From Candidatus Sumerlaeota bacterium (GTDB lineage Bacteria; Sumerlaeota; Sumerlaeia; JAFGJS01), in assembly GCA_016928995.1 (NCBI GenBank), contig JAFGJS010000102.1:1-64000 (forward strand): a stretch of 64,000 bases of DNA, in the 5' to 3' direction. Every line of letters starts with the position of its first letter. The first letter of the stretch is position 1. Under the pieces are notes generated by a model. That model saw only the letters and a program-made list of their open reading frames with translations, was not told where the DNA came from and ran no database searches. Below are positions 25,381 through 35,183 of this stretch, in pieces. The position numbers and the translations under genes are program-made.

Positions 25381-27699
25381 TCAGTATCCGGCCGATTTTG
25401 GCTCCGTGCCCTTGATGAATGCGACGTTGCGCAGGATGTTGCGCGAGGGCGTGCCCGGTCCGGCGAGCAATCCCGTTGTTTTATCAATGTTGCAGCGGAT
25501 GATGTTCTCCGGTTCGCTGAATTCCTTTTTGGCGGTCCATTGCGGTTGTTCCAGATGCAACCGCCGCAGGATCCCGGCCCAGACGGGTCCAGCGACGCGC
25601 GATCCGGTCATCTGCGGCCCCATACTGCGATTCCGGTCGAAGCCGACATATACGCCGATGACGAGTTGAGGAGTGTAGCCCATAAACCAGGCGTCCACGC
25701 AATCATTCGTCGTTCCGGTTTTGCCCGCCATTTGCGGCAGGCCGGTGAGCGACGATAACTCCTCGGCGATGTTGGAGCCTGTTCCGCGGGTCATCACGCC
25801 TTGCAGCATGGTGGTCATCAGGAACGCCGTCTCCGGATTAATCACGCGGCGTTCGACGGGCTTGAACTCCTTCACGATCACTCCGGCCGGATCCTCGATT
25901 TTCAGCGCCGCCCGGGGCGCCATGCCCACGCCGGCATTGGCGAAAGGCAGATACGCGGCGGCGAGTTCCAGCAGGTTGACGTTCGTGTTTCCCAGGCAAG
26001 TGGGCAATTCCGGCCGCAGTTTCCAGGGATGGATCTCGGACAGCATGTCAAATTTGCGGACGAAATCCAGCGAGCGGTCGATGCCGACTTCGCGGAAGAG
26101 CATGATCGTCGGCACATTGCGCGAGTGCTCCAGCGCCTCCTCCAGCGCCGTGGGGCCGAAGTAGCGGTTTTCGTAATTCTGCGGCGTGTAATTATCGCCG
26201 AAGGTGATCGGCTCGTCGGGCATGACGCTAGCGGGAGTGTAGCCGTTTTCCAGCGCCGCCGCATAGAAAAACGGTTTGAGGCATGAGCCGGGCTGGCGCG
26301 CCGATTGCACCGCGCGATTCCATTGGCCGTTGTTGTTCGCGTCAAAGAAATCCGCGCCGCCGCTGATCGCCAGCAGGTCGCCGTTGCTCGCGTCCAGCAC
26401 GACCACGGCGCCCTGGATGTGCGTTTTATCGTAGAGCGAAGCAGCGAACATTTTACTGGCATGATCGACGCTCTGGACATCGACGTCCAGCAATTCATCA
26501 ATGCGCAAAACACTGTCCGGATCGAAATAAGGCGGCTCTTCCGGCCGTTCGAGCGAGGCGCGATAGTCGTCGATCATCACATCGATTCGGCCGGCGTCCA
26601 CCGCTGTGATTCGTGCCAGCCTTGTGGTTCCAGGTCCCAGATGTTCGTAGGTTTGCCGTTCTTCGCGCAGACGTTGGGTTTTCTGGCGCTGCCAGTTTTG
26701 TTCCGCGGCCATCAAGCCGGCCAACAGCTCCTCATCTACAATCCGCTGGATTCCCACGTCGAGCGTGGAGTCGATCGTGTAGCCTTTTTGCTGCAAATCC
26801 TCGCGTTTGAATTCCGGCAGATTGAGCAACGAGCCGCGCAGATACTCTACAAAGTATGGCGCGGTTCGCGAAACGGGCTGCGGGTGTTTCAGTTCCAGTG
26901 GTTCGTTCAGCGCCTCTTTGTATTCGTCAGGGCTGATGTAGCCCACATCACGCATTTTTTCCAGCACCTGGTTGCGCCGTTTGAGCGCTTCGTCCGGATT
27001 GATCCAGGGATTGAAGACGCTTGGCTTCTGCGGCAATCCGGCGATCAGCGACGCCTCGGCGAGTGTCAGTTCGCGCACGGTCTTGCCGAAATAATTGCGC
27101 GCCGCCGCCTGTACGCCGTAGGAGCCGGCGCCCAGATAGACCTGGTTCATGTAGAACTCGAGGATTTGCTCCTTGGAGTAGCGCCGCTCAATTTGCAGCG
27201 CGAGCACACTCTCCTCGAGTTTGCGCTTCAAGGTTTTCTCCCGGCTGACGCGCTCCGGGAGGATGTTGCGCGGCAGTTGCAACGTCAGCGTGCTGAAGCC
27301 CTGGGCGAAATGCCCGCGTCGCAGGTTGACGAGCACGGCCCGCGCCACGGCCTTGGGATCGATGCCGAAGTGCTGGTAAAACCGTTCGTCTTCGATCGCC
27401 ACGAAGGCCTTGCTGAGATAGCCCGGAGCGTCCTCGCGCGGATTGATCAGTTCACGCTGCTCCTCGGAAAACGCGCCGATGGCCTGACGTTGCGTCCGGT
27501 CCAGGATCGTCGTGGTTTGCTTGGGATTGTAATTCTCCAGTTCCTCGATCGGCGGGAGGCTGTGGATGAAGCCGGCGAAGGCTCCGAGCAGCAGGGCGCA
27601 GAATACCGCGGCCACGCAAAGCAGCGCCATCAGCTGCCGCAGCCATCGCTCCAGCCGCAAAGCCCATCGTGGTTGTTCACGTGTTGTGCGCATTCCCAT
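25381..27699 (-). CDS. mrcA: Class A penicillin-binding protein (PBP1A type)
   Basis: The protein has 772 residues from the ATG at 27699; an upstream in-frame TTG would add nine residues. One membrane helix lies near residue 25-48 (LMALLCVAAVFCALLLGAF). The GT51 glycosyltransferase domain follows with FVAIEDERFYQHFGID (catalytic Glu), QGFSTLTLQLPRNI and RKLEESVLALQIERRYSKEQ. The transpeptidase domain has RQPGSCLKPFFYAAALENG (SxxK nucleophile), EHSRNVPTIML (SxN) and AGKTGTTNDCVDAWFMGY (KTG). It polymerises and cross-links peptidoglycan in the periplasm. In the glycosyltransferase motif the family's GGSTxTQQ reads GFSTLTLQ, so two usually fixed residues differ. It lies between a YycJ-type hydrolase gene and prmA. 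Confidence 0.95.
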   Translation of the reverse strand: MGMRTTREQPRWALRLERWLRQLMALLCVAAVFCALLLGAFAGFIHSLPPIEELENYNPKQTTTILDRTQRQAIGAFSEEQRELINPREDAPGYLSKAFVAIEDERFYQHFGIDPKAVARAVLVNLRRGHFAQGFSTLTLQLPRNILPERVSREKTLKRKLEESVLALQIERRYSKEQILEFYMNQVYLGAGSYGVQAAARNYFGKTVRELTLAEASLIAGLPQKPSVFNPWINPDEALKRRNQVLEKMRDVGYISPDEYKEALNEPLELKHPQPVSRTAPYFVEYLRGSLLNLPEFKREDLQQKGYTIDSTLDVGIQRIVDEELLAGLMAAEQNWQRQKTQRLREERQTYEHLGPGTTRLARITAVDAGRIDVMIDDYRASLERPEEPPYFDPDSVLRIDELLDVDVQSVDHASKMFAASLYDKTHIQGAVVVLDASNGDLLAISGGADFFDANNNGQWNRAVQSARQPGSCLKPFFYAAALENGYTPASVMPDEPITFGDNYTPQNYENRYFGPTALEEALEHSRNVPTIMLFREVGIDRSLDFVRKFDMLSEIHPWKLRPELPTCLGNTNVNLLELAAAYLPFANAGVGMAPRAALKIEDPAGVIVKEFKPVERRVINPETAFLMTTMLQGVMTRGTGSNIAEELSSLTGLPQMAGKTGTTNDCVDAWFMGYTPQLVIGVYVGFDRNRSMGPQMTGSRVAGPVWAGILRRLHLEQPQWTAKKEFSEPENIIRCNIDKTTGLLAGPGTPSRNILRNVAFIKGTEPKSAGY

Positions 27700-27798
27700 C
27701 CGTCCGCGATCATCCGCGAAATTCAACGCAGTATAAACGCAAATTGCTCATTGAAATAGATCCATTTCGAAGTTCGAAAAGCAAAAGGTCAAGTCGTG

Positions 27799-28674
27799 CT
27801 AGAAAAATTCAGGCTGCTGGATGTCGATGCCTTCCAGTTCCACGTTCCAGGCCGGCTGCGTGGAACGCGATTCTTCAAGCGCCAGCTTGGTGCGATACAC
27901 CGCCGATGGTTCGAAGCGCGGGGCGACTTCCAGCGGCGATTCCAGACGAGCGCCGTGCTGCTTGAGCGTGTTGCGCACGGCTTTAAGGGCCACATCGGGA
28001 CGGTTGCGTTCCGTGGAAAGGTGTCCGAGCACGATCGCCCGCGGCGCGTGGTTGCTGGATTGCAGCGCCTGAGCCAACAGCATTCCGGTTTTGGGATTGG
28101 AGAGATGAAAATGGGAATTGAAGTTTGGATACCGCCGCAGCAGTTCAGGGCAATGATTCGCTTCGACGTAGATAATCCGTGCATCGACGAAGTGACGCCC
28201 GATGTTCTCCCACTCGAAGAAATCGGTCGCGATGACGATCCGCTCCGCCGGATCCTCTTTCCATTGGATCACGAAGCCGCAATTGCGCGATTCATCGGCG
28301 TGTTCAATTTCAAAGTTCTGCAGGATCAGATCGCCGATTTCCAGCGGTCCTTCGCCGTATTCGCGCAAATCGAGGCCGCGAAAGGACGCCCCCCGTCCGT
28401 GTTTGAATAGCAGACGGCGGCGGTTATCACGATGCACATACACCGGCGTCTGATCGCTTTCCATCACGCGCAGGGCATGGTAATTGATATGGTCGCTATG
28501 CAGGTGGGTGTTGACCAGCGCGGCGAGTTTGGGGATGGCGTGCTGCATGAGCAATACGCGCAGTTGTTTTTGCGAGCGCACGCCGCAGTCGATCATCACG
28601 CGTGTTTTGTGGCTCCACACCATCAGCACGTTTCCGCTGCTGCCGCTTTGCAGCGTTTGGAAGCACAGTCCCAT
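27799..28674 (-). CDS. YycJ/WalJ-type metallo-beta-lactamase-fold hydrolase
   Basis: The protein has 291 residues. It opens with FQTLQSGSSGNVLMVW, a hallmark of the YycJ group, and has MIDCGVRSQKQLRVLL, the metal-binding NTHLHSDHINYHAL (HxHxDH), IVIATDFFEWENIG, IYVEANHCPELLRRYPN and AIVLGHLSTERNRPDVAL with the later His. Members of this group (WalJ/VicX) are metal-dependent hydrolases or nucleases linked in Firmicutes to cell-wall homeostasis. Here the gene stands 100 bases before a penicillin-binding protein, in line with a wall-related role, but the substrate is unknown. A good promoter precedes it. Confidence 0.82.
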   Translation of the reverse strand: MGLCFQTLQSGSSGNVLMVWSHKTRVMIDCGVRSQKQLRVLLMQHAIPKLAALVNTHLHSDHINYHALRVMESDQTPVYVHRDNRRRLLFKHGRGASFRGLDLREYGEGPLEIGDLILQNFEIEHADESRNCGFVIQWKEDPAERIVIATDFFEWENIGRHFVDARIIYVEANHCPELLRRYPNFNSHFHLSNPKTGMLLAQALQSSNHAPRAIVLGHLSTERNRPDVALKAVRNTLKQHGARLESPLEVAPRFEPSAVYRTKLALEESRSTQPAWNVELEGIDIQQPEFF

Positions 28675-28716
28675 CTTGATCCCGATCCTTCGGAGCGATT
28701 CACAAGAGCAAAGCTA

Positions 28717-28745
28717 GATATACTGCTCGCACCCGGATAGTTCAA
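28717..28745 (-). promoter_or_regulatory. Sigma-70-type promoter of the YycJ-PBP-PrmA group
   Basis: On the minus strand TTGAAC (28740-28745) and TATATC (28717-28722) are separated by exactly 17 bases. The expected transcript start lies about 35 bases before the hydrolase ATG. Confidence 0.5.
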
Positions 28746-29060
28746 GTACAAATTGATGCGCCATCGATTCCAGCTCCGCCGCTGAATCAGCCTTTGCGCA
28801 TTTGGCAAAGGGCACGATCAGCCATTCAATTCACAGATCTATGCATTGGCTTGCTTTATTACCCGGGAGTCATTCCGGATTAAATTTATAAGAAATATTA
28901 TTTTTTTGAGAATTCGAACCGATAAGGAATGAGCGAGAGCGCAATGCTGATAAAAGCGGTCAATTGAGAGTCGTAAAGATTCGGCTGGATCGCTTTTGAA
29001 TCCATTTCCTGAATCCGTTTCCGAGTGGAATCATACTGGACCAAGGAGAAATGCCCCGGC
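28746..29060. other. Divergent spacer before the signalling operon
   Basis: I see no gene here. The left part is upstream of the hydrolase promoter. The rest must hold the start signals of the plus-strand signalling operon, but no convincing -35/-10 pair could be picked out. An AT-rich tract lies at about 28880-28905. Confidence 0.4.
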
Positions 29061-31127
29061 ATGGAAAGCATCGAAGCCATCAATGTGCTTGTCGTGGATG
29101 ACAATCCAGTGAATCTCAGGATGCTGGAACATCAACTCAAGGCGTTGGGTGTCGCAGTATTCACCGCTCAATCCGGAGCAGAAGCGTTGAAGATGCTCCC
29201 CAAGAAAGGCTTTGCCATCATTCTGCTGGATGTGCAAATGCCTGGTATGAATGGTTTTGAGACCGCGGAGATCATCCGGAACAGCAAACATTCACAAAAC
29301 ATCCCGATTATTTTCATCACAGCCGAAGACCGGAATGATGAAACTGTCTTTAAGGGATATGGCAGCGGCGCCGTGGACTTTTTATTCAAGCCGGTGAACG
29401 CCCATATTTTGCGGAGCAAGGTGCGTGTATTTGTCGATCTTTACCGGCAGCGTCTTTTGATTGACCAAGATCGTATCGAGGCTGAAGCGAATCGTAAAAA
29501 AATGACCGAGCAGTTTTACGAATTGCAGGAGCGCATGAAAGAGCAGACCTGCATGTATCGCGTAGCTGAGTCGATCCATTCACGTGCAACGCTGGCTGAG
29601 ATTGTGAACGATATCTTGATGTTGATCCCCCGAGGCTGGGAGCGTTCTGAATTCGTCCGATGCAAGATCTGGATTGATGGCAAAGAGCATGTCGCGGAGC
29701 CGTTTGAAGAGACCGGCTGGAAGCAGCGCGCCGACATCGTCATCAATCATGAGAATCGAGGCGCGATCGAAGTGTTCTATACTCAGCAATTGCCGGAAAT
29801 GGAGAGGATTTTATCACATGAGGAGAAGCAGATCTTGCTCAAAAACATCGCGGAAAATTTAAGCGAGGCGATCAATAAACATAATATAGCATCTGAATTG
29901 GAGCAAACGGCGAAGTTCCTGCAGGATTCCGAGATGAAATTCCGCACCATCGTCGAAAATATCAACGTCGGCATTTTGCTGGTTGATTCGAATACGCGGA
30001 TTCTTGAGATCAACCGGCAAATACGCGATTGGTTTCCCCACATCCGCGTCGAGGAGCATCCCTTTTGCCACGAGGCGGTCAATGTCAAACTTCAGGATCT
30101 TCCGGCCGGCAAATCTTCAACGCAGAAAGCCCTGAAGGAAGGCGCGATTCAAGAGGCTATGATCGAGATCAAAGTCAACGGCGCTCCCGCTCAGTACCGG
30201 GTGGTGTCAACCCCGATACATGACGCGGGCGGAGAGGTGGTCGCGTCAATCGTCATGATGGAGGATTTGACGGAACGGATGGCGATGGAGAAGCAGCTGA
30301 GTCAATCGCAAAAGCTGGAGTCGATCGGGCAACTGGCCGCGGGCATCGCCCACGAAATCAACACGCCGGCGCAGTTCATCGGCGATAATACGCGGTTTCT
30401 GGAGCAGAGTTTCCGCGACATCATTAAAATACTGGAGAAATACGCCGCGCTCAAGGATGCGGCGGGAGACGGCGCCGTGCCGCAGGAGCTGATCGATGAA
30501 TTGGACACTCTGATTGATGAGTACGATTTGGAGTTTTTGTCCGATGAGATTCCCACCGCCATCGAACGTTCACTGGTTGGAATCGAGCGTGTGACGAAGA
30601 TCGTACGCGCGATGAAAGACTTCTCGCATCCCGGCGGCGATGAATCCACTCTATTTGACATCAACAAGGCTATTGAAAGCACTGTCACCGTGGCGCGCAA
30701 TGAGTGGAAATATGTCTCTGATTTGGAATTGGAACTCCAGGAAAATTTGCCGCTGACGCCGTGCTATCCGGGCGTGTTCAACCAGGCGATTCTGAACATG
30801 ATCGTCAACGCGGCGCAGGCGATCGCTGAAAGAAGAGATCGCGAAGAGACTAAGAAAGGGAAGATTCGCATCACCACCAGGGCGGCCGGCGATTGGGTTG
30901 AGATTCGGATATCCGACACAGGCGTGGGAATTCCAGAATCCATTCGAGACAAGATTTTCGATCACTTTTTCACTACGAAATCCATCGGCAAGGGAACGGG
31001 GCAAGGGTTGTCGATCGCTTATTCGGCGATTGTGGAGCAGCATGAGGGCACTATCGATGTGGAATCGGAGGTCGGCAAAGGAACGACGTTTATCGTTCGT
31101 CTTCCGTTAAAGAAAAATGGGCAGTAG
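29061..31127 (+). CDS. Hybrid sensor kinase: receiver, PAS, HisKA-type transmitter
   Basis: The protein has 688 residues from the ATG at 29061, after AAGGAG. The N-terminal receiver (about 6-125) has INVLVVDDNPVNLRML, the phospho-acceptor Asp in IILLDVQMPGMNGFE and the Lys in FLFKPVNA. A segment to about 290 is of unclear fold, possibly GAF-like. A PAS domain (about 300-410) follows, then the transmitter: QKLESIGQLAAGIAHEINTP with the phospho-accepting His, NQAILNMIVNAAQAI (N box), ISDTGVGIPES and KGTGQGLSIAYSAIV (G boxes). No membrane span or signal peptide is present, so it is cytoplasmic. It probably takes its input from another kinase through the receiver. It heads an operon of five signalling genes. 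Confidence 0.92.
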   Translation: MESIEAINVLVVDDNPVNLRMLEHQLKALGVAVFTAQSGAEALKMLPKKGFAIILLDVQMPGMNGFETAEIIRNSKHSQNIPIIFITAEDRNDETVFKGYGSGAVDFLFKPVNAHILRSKVRVFVDLYRQRLLIDQDRIEAEANRKKMTEQFYELQERMKEQTCMYRVAESIHSRATLAEIVNDILMLIPRGWERSEFVRCKIWIDGKEHVAEPFEETGWKQRADIVINHENRGAIEVFYTQQLPEMERILSHEEKQILLKNIAENLSEAINKHNIASELEQTAKFLQDSEMKFRTIVENINVGILLVDSNTRILEINRQIRDWFPHIRVEEHPFCHEAVNVKLQDLPAGKSSTQKALKEGAIQEAMIEIKVNGAPAQYRVVSTPIHDAGGEVVASIVMMEDLTERMAMEKQLSQSQKLESIGQLAAGIAHEINTPAQFIGDNTRFLEQSFRDIIKILEKYAALKDAAGDGAVPQELIDELDTLIDEYDLEFLSDEIPTAIERSLVGIERVTKIVRAMKDFSHPGGDESTLFDINKAIESTVTVARNEWKYVSDLELELQENLPLTPCYPGVFNQAILNMIVNAAQAIAERRDREETKKGKIRITTRAAGDWVEIRISDTGVGIPESIRDKIFDHFFTTKSIGKGTGQGLSIAYSAIVEQHEGTIDVESEVGKGTTFIVRLPLKKNGQ

Positions 31128-31184
31128 GGTTCGATGAGGGGGGGGCTTTTGATGACAAAATAGGTATTTGAGGGCATAAAAAAA

Positions 31185-33917
31185 ATGAAAATCCGCACTA
31201 AATTAATTCTCAGTTTCCTGCCATTCGCGTTTCTGATTGGCGTTGTTGGATTCTATGCCACGGAGATCAGCCGTCAAATCCTGGAGGATACGATCCGGAA
31301 AGACGCGCAGTCGTTGGCGATGGAAACCATGAATGAATTGAATAATCTTATATCATTACAACTAGAAAATTATGGCGCTTACACGCTGAGCGGCTCCATT
31401 CAAGAGACACTCGAACAATCGAATCTGGAGTTTCAGGCTTTGCCGGATATTGAGGCTCACATTGATCGAATCGACGCTCAATGGACGGACCCCTCATCGG
31501 AATCAATGAGGATCGTAAAGAGTTTACAGGAGAACGATCTGGCTGAGGATTTTCGGAGGAATATGGATCATTACAAAAAAAGCTACGGATATGACATCAT
31601 TGTTGAAATGTTCCTGACGAATAAATATGGCGCGAATGTGGTTCAAACGGGAAAGCCGTCCGATTTCCGGCAAAATGATGAAGACTGGTGGCGGCAAGCC
31701 CATGATAACCGTTTTTTTATTGGAGATGTTGAATATGACGAAAGCGCAGGCTTTTACTCATTATGCCTTGCTGTTCGCGTGGATGATCTCTCCGGTGAAT
31801 TCATCGGCGTTCTTAAAGCCGTCGTCAATATTGAATATGTCATCCACCCCCTGAAAGAATTACAGAAAATTGAATTCGATGTGAATAACCGGCGCCGAGA
31901 ATTTCACTTGGAGACGAATGATGGAAGATGGATTTATGCTACTCATCCATTTATCTTCATGCAAAGAAGGGCGGATAGTCATTACAATCAGGACGGTTCC
32001 GTAGCTCACAAGACGGATAATAATATGTTAATGGTCCAGACCGCAGCCAATGATGGCGGCGTGTTGTCCAGTTTGGGTTGGAAACTGGTCATTGAGGAAC
32101 CCAAGAGCGATGCGTTTGCCGCCAGCAATCGATTGTCGCGTGATATTTTGCTTGTCACGGCGATCATGACGCTCGTGTCGATGTTTGTCGCCTGGGGCGT
32201 GTCTTTGACGATTTCTCGGCCGCTGCATGAGCTTCAGCAGGGCGCGAAAAAAATCGCCGCGGGCGACATCAACTATAAGGTTGCGACGAAGGCAAAAGAT
32301 GAGATTGGCTCATTGTCCCGGGTTTTTGATTATATGACGAACGAGATCCGGGAATCCGAGCAAAAATCGAAACATATCCTGGAGCATTTCAATTTGGGCG
32401 TCGCTCTGTTCGCGCCGGATATGCGTATTTTAGAAACCAACACAAAAATGCGTGAATTATTTCCCGGTCTTAATGTGGATCAACAGCAGCAACTCATTTG
32501 TTATCATGCGCTTCATGGTCTGGATCAGGAGGAGCCGTGCGCAGATTGTCCAGTTGTCTGGACTTTTCAGGATAGCAAAACGCATGAAACGGTCAAAGAG
32601 GTTCAAGCCGATGATGAAATTCGTCATTATCGGATCGCATCGGCGCCGATTCTGGATTCTGAGAACCAAGCTGTTTCGTCCATCATGATGGTCGAAGATG
32701 TCACTGATCGGGTCAAGCGTGATCGTTCTCTCATGCGTTTGGCTACTGCGGTCGATCAGGCAAAAGAAACTATAGTCGTCACAGACCTGAGCGGCGATAT
32801 CCAATACGCCAATCCCGCTTTTGAGAAAATTACGGGTTACACACTGGATGAAGCGATCGGGCAAAATCCCCGCATCCTGAAAAGTGGAAAACACGACGAT
32901 TCGTTTTATGCGGAGCTTTGGGATACGATATCTTCCGGCAGGGTATGGTCTGGCGAATTCATCAATAAAAAGAAGGACGGCTCCCTTTACTCTGAATATG
33001 CGACGATCAGTCCCATCACAAATGATGCTGGGGCGATTGAGGGCTATGTGGCAGTCAAGCGCGATATCACGCAGGAGAATCAGCTGAAGGCCGAGTTGCA
33101 GCAGGCGCAAAAACTGGAGTCGATCGGCCAGCTGGCCGCGGGCATCGCTCATGAGATCAATACGCCGACGCAATTCATCGGCGACAATACGCGTTTTTTG
33201 AATGACGGCTTTCGAGACATCGAAAAGATCCTCGACAAATACAACGAACTGAAAGAAGCGGCGAAGAAGGACGGCGTGCCGCGTGATTTGATCGAGGAGC
33301 TGGAGGCGATCATCGAGGATTGCGACCTGGAATTTCTCAAGGAGGAAATCCCCACAGCCATCGAACGCTCGCTGGTTGGGATCGAGCGGGTGACCAAGAT
33401 CGTGCGCGCGATGAAGGATTTCTCTCATCCTGGCAGCGATGAGGCGACTTTGACGGACATCAACAAAGCAATCGACAGCACGGTCACCGTCGCGCGCAAT
33501 GAGTGGAAATATGTCGCGGATTTGGAGACGGATTTTGAGGAAAAGTTGCCATTGACGCCCTGCTTTCCCGGTCCTTTCAACCAGGTGATTCTGAATATGA
33601 TCATCAACGCGTCTCATGCGATCGCGGAGAAGAACAGCGGCGAAAGCGCCGAAAAAGGAAAGATTATCATCAGCACCCGGTCGGACAACGATTGGGTTGA
33701 AATCCGCATCGCGGACACAGGCGCGGGCATCGCGGAAGCCAACCTGGGCAAGATCTTCGACCATTTTTTCACCACCAAACCCGTGGGCAAGGGAACCGGA
33801 CAAGGGCTGGCCATCGCTTATGCGACGATTGTGGAACAGCACAAGGGGACGATAGACGTGGAATCGAAGGTCGGCGAAGGCACGACGTTCATTATCCGTC
33901 TTCCGCTGAAGCAATAA
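31185..33917 (+). CDS. Membrane sensor kinase: Cache-like sensor, HAMP, two PAS, transmitter
   Basis: The protein has 910 residues. A first membrane helix (LILSFLPFAFLIGVVGFYA) is followed by about 290 extracytoplasmic residues of dCache type (DEDWWRQAHDNRFFIGDVEY, VDDLSGEFIGVLKAVVNIEY). A second helix (ILLVTAIMTLVSMFVAWGVS) leads to a HAMP domain, a PAS with a cysteine cluster (ICYHALHGL and EPCADCPVVWTF), a second PAS (VVTDLSGDIQYANPAFEKIT), and the transmitter KLESIGQLAAGIAHEINTP with N and G boxes to the C-terminus. The transmitter closely repeats that of the preceding gene. A run of eight G and a run of eight A lie in the 57-base spacer before the start. Ligand unknown; Cache domains bind small molecules such as organic acids or amino acids. 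Confidence 0.92.
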   Translation: MKIRTKLILSFLPFAFLIGVVGFYATEISRQILEDTIRKDAQSLAMETMNELNNLISLQLENYGAYTLSGSIQETLEQSNLEFQALPDIEAHIDRIDAQWTDPSSESMRIVKSLQENDLAEDFRRNMDHYKKSYGYDIIVEMFLTNKYGANVVQTGKPSDFRQNDEDWWRQAHDNRFFIGDVEYDESAGFYSLCLAVRVDDLSGEFIGVLKAVVNIEYVIHPLKELQKIEFDVNNRRREFHLETNDGRWIYATHPFIFMQRRADSHYNQDGSVAHKTDNNMLMVQTAANDGGVLSSLGWKLVIEEPKSDAFAASNRLSRDILLVTAIMTLVSMFVAWGVSLTISRPLHELQQGAKKIAAGDINYKVATKAKDEIGSLSRVFDYMTNEIRESEQKSKHILEHFNLGVALFAPDMRILETNTKMRELFPGLNVDQQQQLICYHALHGLDQEEPCADCPVVWTFQDSKTHETVKEVQADDEIRHYRIASAPILDSENQAVSSIMMVEDVTDRVKRDRSLMRLATAVDQAKETIVVTDLSGDIQYANPAFEKITGYTLDEAIGQNPRILKSGKHDDSFYAELWDTISSGRVWSGEFINKKKDGSLYSEYATISPITNDAGAIEGYVAVKRDITQENQLKAELQQAQKLESIGQLAAGIAHEINTPTQFIGDNTRFLNDGFRDIEKILDKYNELKEAAKKDGVPRDLIEELEAIIEDCDLEFLKEEIPTAIERSLVGIERVTKIVRAMKDFSHPGSDEATLTDINKAIDSTVTVARNEWKYVADLETDFEEKLPLTPCFPGPFNQVILNMIINASHAIAEKNSGESAEKGKIIISTRSDNDWVEIRIADTGAGIAEANLGKIFDHFFTTKPVGKGTGQGLAIAYATIVEQHKGTIDVESKVGEGTTFIIRLPLKQ

Positions 33918-33965
33918 GATCGGGCCAGCGAGCGTATGATGAGAATTCATGCTGGAGCATAGAAG

Positions 33966-35183
33966 ATGAAAAATATTATCTTTGTCGATGATGATATGGA
34001 TATCTTGACGGGGTTGAAGCGCATGTTTCGCCCGATGCGCCATGAATGGAAGATGTCGTTCGCCTCCAGCGGCAAAGAAGCTCTTGAGCTCATGGATGGC
34101 GAACCCATGGATGTCATCGTCAGCGATATGCGCATGCCGGAAATGAACGGCGCGCAGCTATTGATGGCGGTCAAGGAAAAGTGGCCGCAAACGGTCAGAA
34201 TCATCCTTTCCGGCCATTCGGACCAGGAATTGATCCTGCGCTCCGTGGAGATTGCGCATCGTTATCTGGCCAAGCCTTGCGATGGGGATGTGATGCGCGA
34301 GGCTGTTGAGCGCGGATGCTCATTGCGCAACATGTTGCACAACCCGGAGTTGGAAAGCATCGTATCCGGGCTGGAATCGCTCCCCAGTCTTCCGCATTTA
34401 TATACGGAAATCATTGATGTGCTGAAGTCTCCGGATCCTTCCATTAAGAAAATCGGGGAGATCGTGGAGCAGGACATCGGCATGACCACAAAGATTCTCC
34501 AGTTGGTGAATTCGGCTTTTTTCGGTCTGCCGCGGCATGTCGCCAGTCCGACTCAGGCGATCACGTTGCTGGGCATCGATGTTGTCAAATCGCTGGTTTT
34601 CGCGATTCAGGTGTTTTCGCAGTTCGACGCCAAGCTGCTGCATGAATTGCACTTTGAAAAGGTCTGGTCGCATAGCGTCAATGTCGGCAATCTGGCGCGT
34701 ATGTTAGCAATGGAGGCGCATGCCGATTCGGTCTGCGCCGACCAGGCGTATTTGGCGGGGATCATCCACGATGTGGGTAAACTGATTTTGGCGATTAACC
34801 TGAGAGATCAATATGCAGGAGCCATACATAATGCCGTTGAAAAAAACGTGCCCTTGTTTATGGTGGAGCGGGATGCGCTGGGGACGACACATGCGGAGGT
34901 GGGCGCGTATTTGCTTGGCCTTTGGGGCATGCCGGACGCGATCGTGGAGGCTGTGGCATATCATCACGCGCCGTTGGAGGCGCGTGTCAAGTATTTCGTG
35001 CCGTTGACCGCGGTTCATGTGGGCAATCTGTACGAACATTACAATCATAACATACCTGAGGAAATCCCCGCCGAGGCTGGCTGGGACGAACCTTATTTGC
35101 AGTCGTTGGATGATCTTGACAGTGCGAAATGGCTCGCGGATTGCCGGGCAAAAATCAAAGAGGTTTCCGATGATGAAGCCTAA
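33966..35183 (+). CDS. Response regulator with HDOD output domain
   Basis: The protein has 405 residues. The receiver (about 1-120) starts NIIFVDDDMDILTGLKRMF with the acceptor Asp in VIVSDMRMPEMNGAQLL and Lys in RYLAKPCDGD. From about 135 an HDOD domain follows: LESLPSLPHLYTEIIDVLKS, ILQLVNSAFFGLPRHVASP, QAITLLGIDVVKSLVFAIQV and IIHDVGKLILAINL, the last keeping an HD pair. HDOD proteins act in signalling and c-di-GMP or cell-cycle control without a firmly known enzyme activity. It follows the Cache kinase by 48 bases, and its end overlaps the next receiver gene by 14 bases. Confidence 0.9.
   Translation: MKNIIFVDDDMDILTGLKRMFRPMRHEWKMSFASSGKEALELMDGEPMDVIVSDMRMPEMNGAQLLMAVKEKWPQTVRIILSGHSDQELILRSVEIAHRYLAKPCDGDVMREAVERGCSLRNMLHNPELESIVSGLESLPSLPHLYTEIIDVLKSPDPSIKKIGEIVEQDIGMTTKILQLVNSAFFGLPRHVASPTQAITLLGIDVVKSLVFAIQVFSQFDAKLLHELHFEKVWSHSVNVGNLARMLAMEAHADSVCADQAYLAGIIHDVGKLILAINLRDQYAGAIHNAVEKNVPLFMVERDALGTTHAEVGAYLLGLWGMPDAIVEAVAYHHAPLEARVKYFVPLTAVHVGNLYEHYNHNIPEEIPAEAGWDEPYLQSLDDLDSAKWLADCRAKIKEVSDDEA

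Noticed and set aside
26305-27759. Plus-strand open frame of 484 codons opposite the PBP gene
   Set aside because: It is antisense to intact PBP motifs; the protein shows no recognisable domain.
32457-34043. Minus-strand open frame of 528 codons opposite the Cache kinase
   Set aside because: It is a mirror of a strongly supported kinase frame in high-G+C codon use.
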